Of a stretch of 64,000 bases of DNA, positions 44,197-53,263 are shown piece by piece; positions within the stretch are counted from its first letter, which is position 1, and each line of letters opens with the position of its first letter. The translations under genes were made by a program, and so were the position numbers. This DNA comes from JAUIJL01 sp965366625 (lineage in GTDB: Bacteria > Acidobacteriota > Thermoanaerobaculia > Multivoradales > J023). The notes beneath the pieces were generated by a model, which saw only the letters and a program-made list of their open reading frames with translations, made no database searches and was not told the origin of the DNA. The stretch spans positions 1 to 64,000 of the forward strand of contig CBDUGP010000021.1 of assembly GCA_965366625.1 (NCBI GenBank), in the 5' to 3' direction.

Positions 44197-44241
44197 GTGG
44201 ACGATATGCAACACGGTTCTATGGAGGTGGCGGCCTCGTAG
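44197..44241 (+). CDS. 14-residue peptide MDDMQHGSMEVAAS with perfect SD
   Basis: GTG 44197 follows the perfect SD with a 7-base gap after GGAGG and opens a 14-codon frame ending TAG at 44239-44241. The peptide MDDMQHGSMEVAAS has M-x2-M-x-H-x2-M, which resembles Met/His copper motifs, but at this length that may be chance. A second possible mini-frame (GTG 44262 to TGA 44288, 8 residues) follows. A strong terminator lies about 80 bases downstream. It could be a leader peptide, a small functional peptide or the coding part of a small RNA. Confidence 0.5.
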   Translation: MDDMQHGSMEVAAS

Positions 44242-44319
44242 GAGGAGCCTCTTCGGCATCCGTGGCGTTGCCGGTGGTCACCTCATGAGGGGTACCCCAC
44301 GCCATCCAAAAGAACCTCG

Positions 44320-44360
44320 AGGGCCCCGGTCTCCATTTGAGAGATCGGGGCCCTTTGTTA
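44320..44360 (+). terminator. Strong rho-independent terminator
   Basis: Arms AGGGCCCCGGTCTC (44320-44333) and GAGATCGGGGCCCT (44341-44354) pair over 14 bases with one wobble, followed by TTTGTT. It closes the small transcription unit with the 14-codon ORF. Confidence 0.9.
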
Positions 44361-44430
44361 ATTCAGCGTTATTCGCTCGACCTTTTCATTTTGATCGTAA
44401 CCTTTTTACCCGAAACGGTTGAGGATCGAA

Positions 44431-45096
44431 TCAGTCCCGTTGGCCGAGGTAGAGGCTGTGGTGGGTTCTGTGGTCCTCGTGAGCGCGGACCCGAAGGTGT
44501 TGAACCCGAAAGTCGCAATCCTCGAGTCGCTGTTCGAAATGCCTGGCGGAAGAGGATGACCACACCGCCAGGATGCCGCCCGGGCGCAGCGCCCTCCGAC
44601 ATTTGAAGACCCCTTGGTGATCGTAGAGCCGATCGTTGCGATCTATCACCAAACCCTCCGGACCGTTGTCGACGTCTAAGAGAATGGCGTCGTAGTCGTC
44701 CTCGGCCTGTTCGATCACATGAGCCACGTCGGCGACCACGATCTCGACCCGCGGGTCGTCGAGGGCCCGGTCGGAGAGGTGGGCCAAGGGGCCGCGATTC
44801 CACTCCACCACCGGCTCGAATACCTCGGCCACTCGAATCCGGGCTTCTGGACCGAGGGCATCGAGGGCAGCGCGTAGGGTGTAACCCATGCCGAGCCCGC
44901 CGATCAGCAGGTGGGGGTTTTTAAGGGTCAGCCGGGAACAGACCTCGGTCGCCAAGGCTTGCTCCGAGTCGAAGGCGCCGTTGGCCATCAGCTCGAGACC
45001 GTCGATACGGATTTCGAAGTCTTTGCCCCAGGCGCAAAGGACCAGCTCCTTGCCGTCGGGTGTTCGCGTCTTTCCCAAGATTTCTAGAGGTTCCAT
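44431..45096 (-). CDS. Spermidine synthase-like methyltransferase-fold protein
   Basis: This 221-residue cytoplasmic protein has the spermidine-synthase/methyltransferase fold: LLIGGLGMGYTLRAALDALG (SAM-binding glycine loop), VAEVFEPVVEWNRG, VADVAHVIEQ and DYDAILLDVDNGPEG. The N-terminus lacks the full tetramerisation domain of true spermidine synthases, so the substrate is uncertain. ATG 45096 is used. It is divergent from the kinase operon that starts at 45222. Confidence 0.82.
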   Translation of the reverse strand: MEPLEILGKTRTPDGKELVLCAWGKDFEIRIDGLELMANGAFDSEQALATEVCSRLTLKNPHLLIGGLGMGYTLRAALDALGPEARIRVAEVFEPVVEWNRGPLAHLSDRALDDPRVEIVVADVAHVIEQAEDDYDAILLDVDNGPEGLVIDRNDRLYDHQGVFKCRRALRPGGILAVWSSSSARHFEQRLEDCDFRVQHLRVRAHEDHRTHHSLYLGQRD

Positions 45097-45221
45097 GGTC
45101 GGCGCAGGCTAACATCGGCCGGCATTGGGGCCAAGGGTTGTGGAAGCGGCTATACTTCTCGGGCATTTGGAAGGTTGGTCCTTGGATTTGATGCTGGTGG
45201 ACCGTTTTTGCGGAGAGAAGC

Positions 45222-47504
45222 TTGATCGGCGAGGTCGTATCCCATTATTTGATCGAGGAGGAGCTGGGAGCCGGGGGCATGTCGGTGGTTTACCGTGCCG
45301 TCGACCAGCGTCTGGGGCGTCAGGCTGCGTTGAAGTTTCTGCCCGGCAAGCTGAGCACCGATCCCGAAGCACGCCAACGATTGACCCAGGAAGCTCAGGC
45401 GGCTTCGGCCCTGGATCACCCGAACATCTGCACCATCTATCAGATTGACGAAACCCCGGAAGGCGCGCTCTTCATCGCCATGGCCTACTACGAGGGCGAA
45501 ACCCTCGACACTCGGATTCGCCAAGGCCCGCTGGTGTGGGAGGAAGCCACGAATTTCGCCGCACAGGTGGCTGCCGGTCTCGCCGAGGCCCATGATCACG
45601 GCATTGTGCATCGGGACATCAAACCCGCCAATCTACTGATCACATCGGGCAACAGGTTGAAAATCCTCGACTTCGGTATTGCCAGGCTTTCCGGTGCGGG
45701 CATGGACGGCGACCGCATGGTCTACGGCACGGTGCCGTATATGTCGCCGGAGCAGCTGCGGGGAAAACCGATCGATCGACGGACCGATATTTGGTCCTTG
45801 GGCGTGGTGCTGCAGCAGATGCTCACCGGGCGTCGACCGTTCAACGGCAACGATCGAGAAGAGGTGCGTAAGGCGATTTTGCGCCGTGCGGCCGAGCCCC
45901 TCAGTTCGGCGGTGCGGGCACGTGCTCCGCAGCTCACCCAGATCCTCGCGGCTTGTTTGACCAAATCGAGGGATGAGCGCTACCAAGACGCCCGCAAGCT
46001 GAAGGCGGACTTGGAGGTCGTGACCCAGCGGTGGGGGCGTAGCTCCAGCTCGAGTGGCACCGGGCCCGCCACCGGTGAAATCACCGAGGTGGAGTCCCCC
46101 TTCCTCGATCTCTCCGGGCCGGTTTCGCCGTCGATCGCGGTTTTGCCGTTCGAGGATCTGTCGCCGGAGAGCAATCAAGCTTATTTGGCCTCGGGCATCG
46201 CCGAAGCTCTGATCGGTCAGCTGGCCCAGATTCAGGGATTGCGGGTGTTGGGACGAACCTCGATCGCCCATCCCAGCTACGCCCATTTGGCCAGTGAGGA
46301 AATCGGCCGTCGGTTGGACGTCGAGACCCTGCTTTTGGGCAGCGTGCAAGTCTTTGGTCGCTCGTTGCGGGTTTTGGCGCGTTTGATGTCGGTGTCCGAC
46401 GGCAGTGTTTTGTGGACCGGCAAATTCGATCGCGAGCAGGAAGATCTATTCGAGATCCAAGACGAGATCGCTGAGCAGATTGTCGACGCTCTCGAGCTGG
46501 AGCTGATGGGTCGCAGCCGTGAGCGGGTCGGTTTCAGCCACGAGGTCCATCGGCTCTACATGAAAGGGCGACACTGTTGGAACGAACGCACGGCGGTGTC
46601 GCTGCGTGAGGCGGTTAAGCATTTCAAGAGCACCTTAGACTTGGAGCCGCGTTTTGCTCGGGCCCATGCCGGCTTGGCGGACGCTTATGCCCTGTTGGGA
46701 ATTTATGGTGCGAGCCCGCCGTCGGAGGTGATGGCACCCGCCAAAGCAGCGGCCCAGGCGGCCCTCGAGCTGGACGATACGTTGGCCGACGCCTACAACT
46801 CCAGGGCCTGTGTGCGCTCTGCTTTCGATTGGGATTTCAACGGCTCAGCCCAGGATTTCGAGAAGGCGATCCAGCTCGACGCCCAGCACCCTACGGCCCA
46901 TCAGTGGTACGCCATGAATTGCCTGATTCCGAAGCTGCGTTTTAATCGCGCCAAGGCCCAGCTCGATAAAGCCGCCCAGCTGGACCCCATGTCGTTGGCG
47001 ATTAAAACCAGCCAGGGCCTGTACTACTACTATTGCGATCGTCCCAGAAAAGCCATCGAGCACTATGAAAACGTCTTAGGATTGGACGGAGTTTTTCCCC
47101 AGACTTTGATTTTTCTCGCCTACGCGCTCTTGCAAGTGGATCGACCTAACGAAGCCGTAGACGCGGCCCTTCAGGCCGCCGAGCTGACCGGCGGACGGCC
47201 TACGGCAACCACTGTGTTGGCGATCGGCCACGCTTATCTCGGGGATCTGGACCAGGCACGATGGTTGTTGGAGAAGCTGATGGAGCCCAAAGGGCATTAC
47301 GTTCCACCCACTTTGTTGGCGCAGATCTATACGGCGCTGAACGAGAAGGAGCTGGCTTTGGGCGTTTTGGGACGAGCGCAGCGCTTTCGCACCTCGGATC
47401 TGATTTGGCTCGGGGTAGATCCGATTTATCGCAAGCTTCACCGCTTCGTCGACTTTCAGAATCTCCTGCGCAGCATGGGTCTGGAAGCTTGGAAAGCAAC
47501 GTGA
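45222..47504 (+). CDS. Cytoplasmic Ser/Thr kinase with FlgO-like domain and TPRs
   Basis: This 760-residue protein has a Hanks kinase (GAGGMSVVYRA, AALKFLPG, HRDIKPANLL, DFGIARLSG, MSPEQL) at about 1-270. A FlgO/TolB-like segment follows (SIAVLPFEDLSPESNQAYLASG, GRTSIAHPSYAHL, LLLGSVQVFGRSLRVLARL), then TPR-like helices (FKSTLDLEPRFARAHAGLADA). No membrane helix is seen. The TTG start at 45222 has GGAG about six bases upstream. The next kinase gene starts 13 bases after its stop. Confidence 0.92.
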   Translation: MIGEVVSHYLIEEELGAGGMSVVYRAVDQRLGRQAALKFLPGKLSTDPEARQRLTQEAQAASALDHPNICTIYQIDETPEGALFIAMAYYEGETLDTRIRQGPLVWEEATNFAAQVAAGLAEAHDHGIVHRDIKPANLLITSGNRLKILDFGIARLSGAGMDGDRMVYGTVPYMSPEQLRGKPIDRRTDIWSLGVVLQQMLTGRRPFNGNDREEVRKAILRRAAEPLSSAVRARAPQLTQILAACLTKSRDERYQDARKLKADLEVVTQRWGRSSSSSGTGPATGEITEVESPFLDLSGPVSPSIAVLPFEDLSPESNQAYLASGIAEALIGQLAQIQGLRVLGRTSIAHPSYAHLASEEIGRRLDVETLLLGSVQVFGRSLRVLARLMSVSDGSVLWTGKFDREQEDLFEIQDEIAEQIVDALELELMGRSRERVGFSHEVHRLYMKGRHCWNERTAVSLREAVKHFKSTLDLEPRFARAHAGLADAYALLGIYGASPPSEVMAPAKAAAQAALELDDTLADAYNSRACVRSAFDWDFNGSAQDFEKAIQLDAQHPTAHQWYAMNCLIPKLRFNRAKAQLDKAAQLDPMSLAIKTSQGLYYYYCDRPRKAIEHYENVLGLDGVFPQTLIFLAYALLQVDRPNEAVDAALQAAELTGGRPTATTVLAIGHAYLGDLDQARWLLEKLMEPKGHYVPPTLLAQIYTALNEKELALGVLGRAQRFRTSDLIWLGVDPIYRKLHRFVDFQNLLRSMGLEAWKAT

Positions 47505-47517
47505 CAGGCCGACGACC

Positions 47518-50500
47518 ATGATTGGGACTGTGCTTTCAAACCGCTATGAGATCACCGGCGAACTCGGGCGTGGCGGCATGGGCATTGTGTATAAGGGTAT
47601 TGACCCCCTATTGCGACGGGAAGTGGCGATCAAAATGCTCTCGCCCGCCCTGCTCGATGCCAAATCCGAGCGGCGGATCGAAAACGAAGCGAAAGTCGTC
47701 GCCCAATTGGATCACCCGGCAATCGTTCCGATCCACGACTTGGGGCGTCACGACGGCGGCCTCTATTTGGTGATGCCGCTGATTCAGGGCCAAACCGTGC
47801 GCGAGCTGATCGCCGAAGGTGGCCTGCGACTCGGTGATGTGCTCGAGATAGGTGTCCAAGCCGCCCAAGCTTTGGGTTATAGCCACACCCAAGGGGTGGT
47901 GCATCGGGACGTCAAGCCGAGCAATATGATCGTCTCCCAACAGGGGGGAGGATTGCGCCTACGGTTGTTGGACTTCGGCATTGCCCGCCAATCCGGTGAG
48001 AACAGGGTTTCTCGGTCGAGCAATGTTCCCGGCACCTTGACCTATTTGAGCCCTGAGCAAGTCGACGAGCCGACCACCAGGATCGACGGACGTACGGATC
48101 TCTACTCCCTGGGCGCGGTGCTGTACGAGTGCTTGGCCGGCGAGCCGCCGTTCTCGGGCACCATTTTTTCGACCCTTTACAGCATTGTGCATGAGCCTCC
48201 CCCGGGTTTGAGGGAACGGGGTGTCGAGGTCGACGAGCAGCTCGAGGAGATCGTGCTTTCGTGTTTGGCCAAAAAACCCGAAGAGCGTCCCGAGAGCTGT
48301 GGTCGCCTGGCCCGATTGCTGGCGCGATACCGAGATCAGCTGGCGGAGAGCATGTGGGCCAAACCCACGGTACCCATACGTTCGACGTTGCCCGCCGCCA
48401 CGGCGCCCAGGCACCGGGATACGCCCATGATCGGCCGCGACGACGAGCTGGCGCACCTCGAGCAGCGGTTGTCGTCGGCCTTGAAGGGTGTCTGCCAATT
48501 CGTGGTGGTCGGCGGTGAGGCGGGCACGGGCAAGAGCCGCTTGCTGCACGAGCTGGAAATGCAAGCCCGGGCACGACAGGTCAGGGTCTTGCGTGGACGT
48601 TTTTCCGATTGGGAGACGGCGTTTCCCTATCAAGGTCTGTGTGAGCTGATTCAGGACTTCTTCCGCGGCTTCGATTCCAGCACCTTGATCGAGGTCGACA
48701 ATCCTCCCGACATCCACGATCTGGCGCCGGACCTGGTATCCCTCTATCCGGCCCTCTCCGAGATCCCCGACCTGCAACGGGCTTTGCAGGCTCAGAACGC
48801 CGATCCCATGGCGCTTTCGGAACGAAGGCTTACGGATTCAAGCCATGTATTCGAGCTCTTGGCAAGGACCCTGAGCCGACTGGTGGAAGGTCGGCCAGTG
48901 GTGCTGCAATTGGAGAATCTGCACGCTGCTGAAGTCGGGTTGGACGCCCTGCAATACCTGGTGCGACGCCTGGGGTCGACCCCGACCCTGGTGGTCGGCA
49001 CCTATCGATCGAGTGAGGTATTTCGCGGCCATCCCCTGGAGAAGCTGCTGGCGACCTTCGCCGGTGATCAGCGATTCTCGCGATTGGAACTTCAGCCCCT
49101 GGATGCCACGGGGGTGCGACGCATGATCGAGCATCTGGTGGGCAGCACAGAACTGGCACCCGAGCTGGTGACCCGGATTTTCAACGCCACCGAGGGCAAT
49201 CCTTTCTTCTGCCAGGAGTTGGTGAAATCGCTGATTGAAACCCGGGCGATCTCGCCGGATCAGGGACGTTTGTGGTCCCTTTCCGACGACTTTCGACTGG
49301 GGCCGGATTCCCTGCCCGCGACCCTGCAGCAGGCGGAAGAACGACGCATCGAACGTCTGACCGAGGACCAACGACGGGTGTTGGCGGTCGCCTCGGTGCT
49401 CGGCAAGAGCTTCGACTTCGAAGACTTGGAAGCCCTGTGCGACGTCGACGACACGGAGGAGACCGTCGACGAGATGATCGGCCAAGGGCTGCTGAAAGAG
49501 GATCGCGTCGCCCGCGGCGATCGAATGACTTTTTCGAGCGGCATTGTGCGCGACCTGATGTATCAGGATCTCTCCCGTCGTCGTCGCCGGACCTTGCACC
49601 GTCGTCATGCCGGCTGGCTGGAAAAGCGCTTCGCCGGTCGATTGGAGCGCGTCCTGCCTCAGCTGGTGGACCATTATCGTTCTGCCGACATGGCGGCGGA
49701 GACGGTGGCTTACGGCCTCGAGCTGTGCCGCCGATCACTCGAAGCTTTCAGCCCCGAAGACGCCATTCGAGCCGCGCGGGTGGCGCTTGAATTCGTGGAG
49801 GATGAGGAGGTTGCCAACGGTCGTTTGGTGGAAGGGGAGTTGGCGTTTCTCCAGGCGAAGGCCTATCGATCGTTGGGGCGAAATCGTCGGGCGTTGCGCC
49901 AGGCAGAGCGGGCGGTGGAGGTTTTCCAAAGTCTCGACGGAGTTTCCGAGGATGTGGCGTCGGCCGCGCTGCTGGCGGCGGAAATCGCCTGGCAGGGGCG
50001 GCGCATGGATCAAGTGCGCAAGTGGGTAGACCAAGGCATTGCCGCGGCTCAGATCGATGAATCTTCGGATACCCTGAAGCGACTGCTGAGCCTTGGGGCG
50101 ACGGTGGCCAACCTGCGCGGGGAGCGGGCAGAAGCCGCTTATTTGGACGAGATTCGGCGCCTCGAGTTGAACGATTTCACCGAAGAATTCGAGCCCATGC
50201 GAGGTGGGCGTCTGCGGGTCGGATTGGTACATCCGGTGACCCATTTGGAACCGTGTCGGATCCGCACCGCTGAAGAGATTGAGGTTTCCAGCAATATCTA
50301 CGAAACCCTTTTAGGTATCGACGAGGAGGGTTTGATCACCGGTTGCCTCTGCGATCGATTCGAGGCTTCCGAGGACCAGCGTAATTTTGTGCTTTTCCTG
50401 CGTCGGCGGCTGAAGCTTTCCGACGGCACGCCGCTTCGAGCCAAGGAAGTCAAAGCCGCCCTGGAACGCTCGGTGCGCATGGGAGGAGGCATCTTGCCGC

Positions 50501-53199
50501 CGGCCTTCTCAGCGATCGAGGGGGTGGAAGCCTATTTGGCGGGAGAAAGCCAAGATATCCAGGGAATCTTGGTGCTCGAGCCGGACAGCCCGGGCGGTCC
50601 CGAGCGGATCGAATTTCAATTGCGCGAAACCCTACCGATTTTCCCGACTTTGTTGACGGATCCACGGGTGGCGATCGCGCTGCCGGGGGCGGACGGAGAA
50701 ATCCTCGGAACCGGAGCCTTTCGTTGCAGCAGCAAAACCGATCAGCAGCTGGTGCTCGAAAGAAATCCGAAATGGCGCGGTTTCCCGGCCTTGGTAGACG
50801 CTCTCGAACTGAAAATTTTTGATCAGCCCTGGGAACTCGGAGACGCGTTGGCCGCCGGTCAAGTGGATATGGTGCGGGATTTGGCCCCGGACCAGCTGGA
50901 CGAGCTGACCCGGCTTTTGATCTATCGAACCGGTTTGGTAGAGATCGCGCGCAAGAACGTTTACTTTGTTCTATTCAACGCCAATGGACCGACCACCCGC
51001 CACGCCGCGGTTCGGCGGGTGCTGTGCGAAGCGGTTCCGGTGCGGGATCTGGTGTGGCGAACGTTGGGTCGTTTCGCGGTTCCGGCGGTGGGGCTCATTC
51101 CCCCTGGCGTGATCGGTTACGAAGGGACCGAGTCCGCCGAGAGCCAAGGCATCTCCAAGCACGAAGCGAAGCGGATTCTGGAGGAGGCGGGGCTGAGTCT
51201 GCCGATCCGATTGACGATTGCGATGCATCCGATCTTCGGTCACCGGTTTGCTCGGCTTTTTCAAGAGCTTCAGGCGGAGTGGGCGGAGATGGGTATCGAA
51301 CTCGAACCCATCGGCACGGGCATGGAAGGCTATCTCAGCGCTTGGGGTGACGGCGAGTTGGCGGCCCGGATCGACCTTTTGATCGGCCGTTGGAACCCGA
51401 CCTACGACGACCCCGACAATTTTACCTACGGCTTGCTCAACAGCCGTACCGGGCTTTTTCGGCACTATTTCTCCTCACCGGAAGGGGATTTGTTGTTGGA
51501 GCGGGGACGACGGGAATCGCAAGTGGCCACCCGGCAGGCCCTTTACCAACGCTTCGAGGCGTTGATCCGAGAAGAGCGTGCCTTGCTACCGCTTTTTCAC
51601 GACATCGACTATCGATTGCTCAAGCCGGGGTGGGGTGGGTTGCGCTTGGTGAATATGCCTCCCTACGTGCACTATGCCGGCATCGGTAGGATCGTCGAGG
51701 AGAAGAGGGAGCTGCAGCCGACCGCGGTCGACGGCGGCGAAATCCGCGCGCCCACGCCTTTTCTTTTGGATACGCTGGACCCGGCGATCGGCAGCTTCAT
51801 CGACCACCATGAAATGGTGATTAATGTCTTCGAGCCTCTAACGCGGGTCGACGCCCAAGCGCGGGTCAAACCCTGGTTGGCTGAAACCATTGATTCCCTC
51901 TTGGGCGGCCGGGCTTATCGGATCCGTCTTCGCCGGGACCTCAGATTTCATGACGGCCGCCGGTTGACGTCCCAGGATGTGGTCTACACCTATGAGCGAT
52001 TGTTGCGCGAGGATACGGGTCTGCGGTTCCTGCTCTATCCGATCCGGGGAGCCCGGGCTTTGGCCCAAGGTCAAGCTAAGAGTCTGGTGGGCATCAAGAT
52101 TTTGTCGCCGGTGGAGCTGATCTTCGAGCTGCAGCAACCATTGGCCTTTTTTCCGGCCCTTCTAAGCCATCCGGCAACCGCCATCGTGCCCGACGGCACT
52201 ACCCGATTCAGCGGTCGTTGGGATGACGGATGCTGTGGCACCGGACCGTTTAGGGTCGTTGGGTTCGAGGCCGGCGAGCGTTTGGAACTCGAGCGGCATC
52301 CCCACTATTGGCGACCGGGATATCCGAAAATCGATCGGTTGGTTTTTGAATATCAAGAGACCTCCGAACAGACCGAAGAGGGCTTTCTCGCCGGCAAGCT
52401 GGGGTTGGCATCGCGCCTCAAGCCGGAATCGGTGTCGGCCCTACGTCGCTCGCCGGATTTCAAGGGCCGCTACGAAGAATCACCCAGCTTGAGCACCTAT
52501 TATTTGGCTCTAAACGCGCGCAAAGGTCCTTTAGCGGAGATTTTGCCGCGCCAAACCTTGGCCGAATGCCTCGACTTGGGTAGCGCCTTGGGCACCTTGG
52601 GCCGTTTGGCCACCAAGGCCCACGGTCTTGTGCCTCCTGGCCTGCTGGGTCACGAAGCTCCGCGCGGAAGCCGCGCGCCGGGTGATTCCGATCACGACCT
52701 TCTGCGCGGAATGTCCCTAAAGCTGGCCGCCCATCCGGTGTTCCGGGGCCGGTTCTCGCAATACTTCGATCGGTTGACCGAAGGGCTGAAGGAACTCGGA
52801 GTGGAACTCGAGCTGGTCTCTTGTGAAATGAGGGAGCTGGGCAAAATCGGCCGCGCCGGTGACGTCGATCTGATTCTCGGGCGTTGGGTCGCGGTCTATC
52901 CCGACGCGGACTGTTTTATGGTCGGCTTATTCGACAGCACGGACGGGGTGGTGTCGGGTTTGTGCGGCTCGCCGGAAATCCAAGGCTGGATCGACAAAGG
53001 TCGGCAAGAAGTCGACCCCGCTCTGCGCCACGGCATTTATCGGAACATAGAAGAGCTGTTGGCCCGCGAGCAGCTGATCCTGCCCCTCTTCCACGAGCAG
53101 ACCTACCGATTCGTGCAGCCGGAAATCAAAGGTGTGCGCCTCGGCATCACGATTCCCGAGGTGCGTTACGACGAACTCGAAATCGAACGAGAAAGCTGA
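47518..53199 (+). CDS. Giant kinase - AAA ATPase - two solute-binding-protein domains
   Basis: This 1893-residue protein has a Hanks kinase (GRGGMGIVYKG, HRDVKPSNM, DFGIARQSG, YLSPEQ) at about 1-275. An AAA_16/ORC-like ATPase starts near 304 (MIGRDDELAHLEQ) with Walker A GGEAGTGKS near 332. A long helical region extends to about 890. Two SBP_bac_5 modules, as in oligopeptide-binding proteins, start near 896 (RLRVGLVHPVTHLEP, SSNIYETLLGIDEEG) and 1407 (LDTLDPAIGSFIDHHEMVINVFEPL, IRLRRDLRFHDGRRLTSQDV). I see no membrane helix or signal peptide, so the binding domains seem cytoplasmic. It is probably a ligand-sensing signal protein; that role is inference. Confidence 0.9.
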   Translation: MIGTVLSNRYEITGELGRGGMGIVYKGIDPLLRREVAIKMLSPALLDAKSERRIENEAKVVAQLDHPAIVPIHDLGRHDGGLYLVMPLIQGQTVRELIAEGGLRLGDVLEIGVQAAQALGYSHTQGVVHRDVKPSNMIVSQQGGGLRLRLLDFGIARQSGENRVSRSSNVPGTLTYLSPEQVDEPTTRIDGRTDLYSLGAVLYECLAGEPPFSGTIFSTLYSIVHEPPPGLRERGVEVDEQLEEIVLSCLAKKPEERPESCGRLARLLARYRDQLAESMWAKPTVPIRSTLPAATAPRHRDTPMIGRDDELAHLEQRLSSALKGVCQFVVVGGEAGTGKSRLLHELEMQARARQVRVLRGRFSDWETAFPYQGLCELIQDFFRGFDSSTLIEVDNPPDIHDLAPDLVSLYPALSEIPDLQRALQAQNADPMALSERRLTDSSHVFELLARTLSRLVEGRPVVLQLENLHAAEVGLDALQYLVRRLGSTPTLVVGTYRSSEVFRGHPLEKLLATFAGDQRFSRLELQPLDATGVRRMIEHLVGSTELAPELVTRIFNATEGNPFFCQELVKSLIETRAISPDQGRLWSLSDDFRLGPDSLPATLQQAEERRIERLTEDQRRVLAVASVLGKSFDFEDLEALCDVDDTEETVDEMIGQGLLKEDRVARGDRMTFSSGIVRDLMYQDLSRRRRRTLHRRHAGWLEKRFAGRLERVLPQLVDHYRSADMAAETVAYGLELCRRSLEAFSPEDAIRAARVALEFVEDEEVANGRLVEGELAFLQAKAYRSLGRNRRALRQAERAVEVFQSLDGVSEDVASAALLAAEIAWQGRRMDQVRKWVDQGIAAAQIDESSDTLKRLLSLGATVANLRGERAEAAYLDEIRRLELNDFTEEFEPMRGGRLRVGLVHPVTHLEPCRIRTAEEIEVSSNIYETLLGIDEEGLITGCLCDRFEASEDQRNFVLFLRRRLKLSDGTPLRAKEVKAALERSVRMGGGILPPAFSAIEGVEAYLAGESQDIQGILVLEPDSPGGPERIEFQLRETLPIFPTLLTDPRVAIALPGADGEILGTGAFRCSSKTDQQLVLERNPKWRGFPALVDALELKIFDQPWELGDALAAGQVDMVRDLAPDQLDELTRLLIYRTGLVEIARKNVYFVLFNANGPTTRHAAVRRVLCEAVPVRDLVWRTLGRFAVPAVGLIPPGVIGYEGTESAESQGISKHEAKRILEEAGLSLPIRLTIAMHPIFGHRFARLFQELQAEWAEMGIELEPIGTGMEGYLSAWGDGELAARIDLLIGRWNPTYDDPDNFTYGLLNSRTGLFRHYFSSPEGDLLLERGRRESQVATRQALYQRFEALIREERALLPLFHDIDYRLLKPGWGGLRLVNMPPYVHYAGIGRIVEEKRELQPTAVDGGEIRAPTPFLLDTLDPAIGSFIDHHEMVINVFEPLTRVDAQARVKPWLAETIDSLLGGRAYRIRLRRDLRFHDGRRLTSQDVVYTYERLLREDTGLRFLLYPIRGARALAQGQAKSLVGIKILSPVELIFELQQPLAFFPALLSHPATAIVPDGTTRFSGRWDDGCCGTGPFRVVGFEAGERLELERHPHYWRPGYPKIDRLVFEYQETSEQTEEGFLAGKLGLASRLKPESVSALRRSPDFKGRYEESPSLSTYYLALNARKGPLAEILPRQTLAECLDLGSALGTLGRLATKAHGLVPPGLLGHEAPRGSRAPGDSDHDLLRGMSLKLAAHPVFRGRFSQYFDRLTEGLKELGVELELVSCEMRELGKIGRAGDVDLILGRWVAVYPDADCFMVGLFDSTDGVVSGLCGSPEIQGWIDKGRQEVDPALRHGIYRNIEELLAREQLILPLFHEQTYRFVQPEIKGVRLGITIPEVRYDELEIERES

Positions 53200-53263
53200 T
53201 TCGAGCCGACACTGCTTGCGCCCGATCGGCTCGCGAGCTAAATGGGATCAGGATCGAATGGTC

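Noticed and set aside
44165..44422. 85-codon plus-strand frame through the small transcription unit
   Set aside because: It reads straight through a strong terminator hairpin and is Arg/Pro-rich in the manner of an out-of-frame translation.
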